Shown one piece after another: positions 6,023-8,804 of a stretch of 8,804 nucleotides of DNA. The DNA is from Alphaproteobacteria bacterium (GTDB lineage Bacteria > Pseudomonadota > Alphaproteobacteria > BOG-932 > Roseiterribacteraceae): NCBI GenBank assembly GCA_903970575.1, contig CAJCJC010000234.1, positions 1-8,804 of the forward strand. Direction: 5' to 3'. The translations under genes were made by a program, and so were the position numbers. Under the pieces are notes generated by a model, which did not search any database, had not been told where the DNA came from, and saw only the letters and a program-made list of their open reading frames with translations. Each line of letters opens with the position of its first letter. Position 1 is the first letter of the stretch.

Positions 6023-7014
6023 GGCGCATCCGGCGCGATTAGGCCAGCTTGCGACAATTCCCGCCAGAGATCCCCGGGAATAGGCGCGTGCAGCGCCTCG
6101 ATTGCACGCGCCATGGTGATAGCGCGGGAGGCCCCCACGAGCACCGACGCCACGGATGGGTGCGCCTTGGCGAACTGAATCGCGGCGGCGGCCAGTGGAG
6201 CGCCATACCGATCACAGATCGCGGAGAGCGCGCGAACGCGGCGCATGACGGGCTCCGAGGCAGGCGCATAATCATGAAGGGCGCCATCGCGCGCGCCGGT
6301 AGCCAGAATGCCTGAATTGAACACGCCGCCAAGTATGATTTTCACGCCCCGCGCCTTTGCCACCGGCATAAAATCGACAAGCGCCGTCTGATCGAGCAGG
6401 GTATATCTGCCCGCGAGCAAGGCGCAGTCAAAATCCCCCTCGTTCAGCAGCATCGCGCCAACGTCGCCCTCATTGGTGGCGACGCCAATCGCGCCGACAT
6501 CGCCGCTGGCCCTCAATGCATGCAAAGCGCGGATCACGCCGCCAGTCGCGATGCGAAACTGCGCGTCGAAGTTGGAGCCGTGATTGCCACGATCGAGATC
6601 ATGAATAAACACGATATCGGGAGTCGGCAGCCCAAGCCGCATACGGGATTGCTCAAGCGACCGCATCGTCCCGTCATAGCTGTAATCGAATACGGGCGCG
6701 AAATTCAGGGGCGACGCCCAAACGGAGGGCGTGGGCTCCGCGCCTGGCGGCGTCATATAGCGGCCAACCTTTGTCGAGAGGATATAGCCGCCAGACGGCC
6801 GCCCGCGCAGAAACTGGCCCAGCCGTAATTCGCTCAAGCCATGACCGTAGAAGGGCGCGGTATCGAACAGCGTTACGCCGGCGTCGGCCGCGGCGGTCAG
6901 AACGGCGTGCGCCTCTTCATCCGATAGCATGCGATGCAGATTGCCGATCTCGGCCGCGCCGAAGCCAAGTTCGCTGACGGCAAGGTTGTTCAGGAAGGGG
7001 ATGGATTTTAGCAT
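6010..7014 (-). CDS. Aldo/keto reductase, L-fucose / D-threo-aldose / pyridoxal dehydrogenase type, 334 aa
   Basis: This is a cytosolic NAD(P)H-dependent TIM-barrel oxidoreductase. The full catalytic tetrad is visible: D51 and Y56 in FDTAPFYGHGLSE, K82 in STKVGR, and H138 in FIHDLDRG. The C-terminal cofactor-binding segment SVASVLVGASRAITMARA is also present. The N-terminal LAVSELGFGAAEIGN and the HDLDRG motif fit the subgroup containing L-fucose dehydrogenase, D-threo-aldose 1-dehydrogenase and AKR-type pyridoxal 4-dehydrogenase. These oxidise a hemiacetal or aldehyde to a lactone; the subgroup call is a recollection of family features and less certain than the family. ATG 7014 has CGGAG about 6 bases upstream. 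It is first in a same-strand series with the cyclase-family gene (84-bp gap) and the Rieske gene, and divergent from the formamidase-like gene. Substrate not determined. Confidence 0.92.
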   Translation of the reverse strand: MLKSIPFLNNLAVSELGFGAAEIGNLHRMLSDEEAHAVLTAAADAGVTLFDTAPFYGHGLSELRLGQFLRGRPSGGYILSTKVGRYMTPPGAEPTPSVWASPLNFAPVFDYSYDGTMRSLEQSRMRLGLPTPDIVFIHDLDRGNHGSNFDAQFRIATGGVIRALHALRASGDVGAIGVATNEGDVGAMLLNEGDFDCALLAGRYTLLDQTALVDFMPVAKARGVKIILGGVFNSGILATGARDGALHDYAPASEPVMRRVRALSAICDRYGAPLAAAAIQFAKAHPSVASVLVGASRAITMARAIEALHAPIPGDLWRELSQAGLIAPDAPLPA

Positions 7015-7159
7015 CCTGGCTCCGCTACGTTCAGTTCTCGGCGACTGCCCCGCGTCTTAAGGCAACAAGACACAGTGCGCCTCAAGTCAAGAAAGCCGCC
7101 AGCACGAATTATAGTGTCGCCACAACGTCCCGGTACGCGCTGGAAACCCGAGGTCATCG
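7015..7159. promoter_or_regulatory. Divergent control region between aldo/keto reductase and formamidase-like gene
   Basis: These 145 bases separate two divergent starts and must hold both promoters. Seen: an imperfect inverted repeat CTTAAGGC (7056-7063) and GCCTCAAG (7079-7086), 7 of 8 positions paired, spacer 15; a minus-strand TTGACT (7085-7090), resembling a -35 box but with a poor -10 at the expected distance; and a plus-strand TATAGT (7110-7115), resembling a -10 box 44 bases before the formamidase start. It does not contain the TTGCAT motif of the other control regions. Confidence 0.4.
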
Positions 7160-8236
7160 ATGTCGCTTTGTCACAATGACGCCAATGCCCGCGAAAAGAT
7201 TGTCCCGTCCGCGCTGCATAAGATTCGCGCGACGCCGAAAACCGTTCACTGGGGGTATTTCGACGCCGCGCTGGCGCCGGTCATTACAGTCAAGAGCGGG
7301 GATTTGGTCCAAGCTGAGGCCATTACCCACCATGCCGGCGACGATCCCGATCTGATGTTCGACGAAGCGATCGAGTCTATCTTTCGCGAAATCCCGGCCG
7401 AGGATCGAAATCCCGGCGTGCATATTATGACGGGGCCGATCTATGTCGAGGGCGCGAAGCCCGGCGACATTCTGGAAGTGCGCTATCTCAGCATGACTCC
7501 GCGCACCCGATATGGCTCCAACCTCGCCGCCAATTGGGGCTATTTGTATAAAGAGTTCGGCGAGAAGGAACGGGTAACAATCTATAAAATCGATCAGACG
7601 GGCAACACCGCCGAGGCGCTTTACGCGTATGATTTCCCAGGAAAATATCTGGTCCCAGGAACAATTACCCGCTGTCCGGAATGCGACAGGCAAAAGGCGC
7701 TGGACGGCGTGCGCATTCCCGTGCGGCCACATCTCGGCACGGCCGGCGTGGCGCCGGACGCACATGGACGGGTCAGCACGGTTCCGCCAGGCAAGCATGG
7801 CGGCAATATCGACAATTGGCGGATCGGCGCGGGCGCCACGATGTATTATCCGGTTCAGGTCGACGGCGCGCTGTTCTCGGTAGGGGATCCCCATATCTCG
7901 CAGGGCGATGGCGAATTATCGGGAACGGCGATCGAATCATCGCTGGACGTGCTATTTCAGGTGATCCTGCGGCGAGATTTCACCTTCCCATCGCCGCTGC
8001 TGGAAACGCCGGATTGCTGGATTGTTCATGGGTTTAATGAGGATTTGAATGTCGCCATGCGCGACGCGTCGCTCGACATGCTAACCCTGCTGCATGAACA
8101 CCAAGGTCTTTCGCGGAACGATTCCTATTCACTGATGAGCGTCGCGGCGGATTTCGCGGTGACCCAGGTGGTGGACGGGCGGCAAGGCATCCATGTCCGC
8201 ATTCCCCGAGGCATCTTCCCGCCAGATAAGGCATGA
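7160..8236 (+). CDS. Acetamidase/formamidase family (FmdA/AmdA) protein, 358 aa
   Basis: This family (PF03069) comprises cytosolic metal-dependent amidases that release ammonia from formamide, acetamide or related short amides. Visible landmarks in order are HIMTGPIYVEGAKPGDILEV (about 88-106), the conserved RPHLGTAGVAPD (189-200), PPGKHGGNIDN (209-219), and GDPHISQGDGELSGTAIES (242-260), which carries the probable catalytic and metal-binding residues. The length is within the family range. A CxxC pair (C172, C175 in RCPECD) is present just before the core; I do not know it as a constant family feature. ATG 7160 is preceded by CGAGG at about 6-7 bases. It is divergent from the aldo/keto reductase, convergent with the isochorismatase-like gene, and probably transcribed alone. 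It may hydrolyse an amide or formyl-amine intermediate of the pathway; the actual substrate is unknown. Confidence 0.92.
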   Translation: MSLCHNDANAREKIVPSALHKIRATPKTVHWGYFDAALAPVITVKSGDLVQAEAITHHAGDDPDLMFDEAIESIFREIPAEDRNPGVHIMTGPIYVEGAKPGDILEVRYLSMTPRTRYGSNLAANWGYLYKEFGEKERVTIYKIDQTGNTAEALYAYDFPGKYLVPGTITRCPECDRQKALDGVRIPVRPHLGTAGVAPDAHGRVSTVPPGKHGGNIDNWRIGAGATMYYPVQVDGALFSVGDPHISQGDGELSGTAIESSLDVLFQVILRRDFTFPSPLLETPDCWIVHGFNEDLNVAMRDASLDMLTLLHEHQGLSRNDSYSLMSVAADFAVTQVVDGRQGIHVRIPRGIFPPDKA

Positions 8237-8240
8237 AGCG

Positions 8241-8278
8241 GCCTGGGCATCGTTAGCGCACGCCCCTTACGCCCAGGC
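8241..8278. terminator. 8-bp inverted repeat between convergent genes, possible bidirectional terminator
   Basis: GCCTGGGC (8241-8248) and GCCCAGGC (8271-8278) are exact inverted copies with a 22-base loop, placed in the 30-bp convergent gap and reaching into the last codons of the isochorismatase-like gene. Position suits a shared terminator, but there is no T tract on either side and the loop is large. Confidence 0.3.
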
Positions 8279-8804
8279 TGCAAGAACAGCCTCGGTATCG
8301 GTCAGTATCGCGCAATTCTTCGACAAGCCGTTCAATGCGCCCAGATGGAGGTCTTTCTCATACGCGGCGCAGGCGTCTACGACCACGAACACGTCATAAT
8401 TCCGATGGAACGCATCGCGCACCGTGCAGTCGACACAGCAATCCGTCGTAAAGCCGACCACCACCAGCGTGTCGACGCCCCGCGCGCGCAATTGAGCGTC
8501 GAAGTCCGTGCCGACAAAACTGGAATAGAGCGGCTTCTGGATTTCAATGTCGCCAGGTTTGGGCGTAACCCGATAATAATCCGCGCCAGTCGTATCCGCG
8601 CGGCAGATCGCGACAGCCTGAGGCGGCCTTCCCTTACGCTGGTGCAGGGCCTTAAGCGCGTCTGAATCGGTTTCCGGCCGCGTCACGACCCGGGCAAAGG
8701 CCAGGGTTACGCCCTTGCTCCGCGCAGCCGCGATCAACTTTTCAATCCTTTGCAACGGCGGTTCCAGCGCCCCGAGATCGATCCCCCAATGGCCCGCCGC
8801 GCCC
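8267..8804 (-). CDS. Isochorismatase-like cysteine hydrolase, N-terminus beyond right edge
   Basis: The isochorismatase-like family includes isochorismatase, nicotinamidase, N-carbamoylsarcosine amidase, maleamate amidase and RutB. Most act as Cys-Asp-Lys amidases. Visible are 178 codons: GHWGIDLGALEPP at the window edge fits the segment just after the missing N-terminal catalytic Asp (usually DMQNDF). The probable catalytic Lys is in IQKPLYSSF (about K90), and the nucleophile is C123 in GFTTDCCVDCT, with the family's downstream RDAFHRNYDVFVVVDA. An internal TTG at 8755 could be taken for a start, but the frame stays open to 8804 with family-like sequence, so the gene is cut by the window and not short. 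Convergent with the formamidase-like gene, gap 30 bp. The subfamily cannot be fixed without the N-terminus. Confidence 0.9.
   Translation of the reverse strand, partial: GAAGHWGIDLGALEPPLQRIEKLIAAARSKGVTLAFARVVTRPETDSDALKALHQRKGRPPQAVAICRADTTGADYYRVTPKPGDIEIQKPLYSSFVGTDFDAQLRARGVDTLVVVGFTTDCCVDCTVRDAFHRNYDVFVVVDACAAYEKDLHLGALNGLSKNCAILTDTEAVLAAWA

Noticed and set aside
7154..7894. 246-codon minus-strand frame opposite the formamidase-like gene
   Set aside because: No family motifs; the plus strand carries an unmistakable FmdA-family protein with a ribosome site.
8267..8755. Reading the isochorismatase-like gene as a complete 162-residue protein starting at TTG 8755
   Set aside because: The frame remains open to the window edge with family-like residues (GHWGIDLGALEPP), and the family's N-terminal catalytic Asp would be missing.

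Overview
The window is a GC-rich stretch (roughly 60% by eye) of bacterial chromosome or large plasmid carrying a dense set of catabolic and accessory metabolism genes. Codon use, short gaps, divergent gene pairs and the mix of families (Rieske oxygenase, cyclase-family hydrolase, FmdA-type amidase, isochorismatase-like hydrolase, aldo/keto reductase, SDR, AraC regulator) suggest a Gram-negative proteobacterium, most likely an alphaproteobacterium. This is inference only: no rRNA, tRNA or other phylogenetic marker is present. I see no mobile element, CRISPR array, RNA gene or phage gene.

Layout, left to right. (1) 1-1725, minus strand: a major facilitator transporter and, overlapping its stop by ATGA, the first 147 codons of an amidohydrolase that runs off the left edge. 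(2) 1726-1929: a divergent control region unusually rich in TTGCA/TGCAA, including a perfect TTGCA-N3-TGCAA palindrome. (3) 1930-2772, plus: a classical short-chain dehydrogenase/reductase. (4) about 2968-3924, plus: an AraC-type regulator. (5) 3927-7014, minus: a probable operon in the order aldo/keto reductase, cyclase-family metal hydrolase, Rieske oxygenase alpha subunit. (6) 7160-8236, plus, divergent from the reductase: an acetamidase/formamidase-family protein. (7) 8267-8804, minus: an isochorismatase-like cysteine hydrolase whose N-terminus lies beyond the right edge.

Taken together, the genes look like part of a regulated pathway in which an organic substrate is imported (MFS), hydroxylated (Rieske), oxidised (SDR, aldo/keto reductase) and then hydrolysed, with four structurally unrelated hydrolase families that mostly cut C-N bonds. 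That points to a nitrogen-containing, possibly heterocyclic or amide-bearing compound. The substrate cannot be read from sequence. No ferredoxin or reductase partner for the Rieske enzyme lies in the window. The most interesting points are the concentration of hydrolases around a lone Rieske oxygenase and the recurring TTGCA-type motif in control regions.
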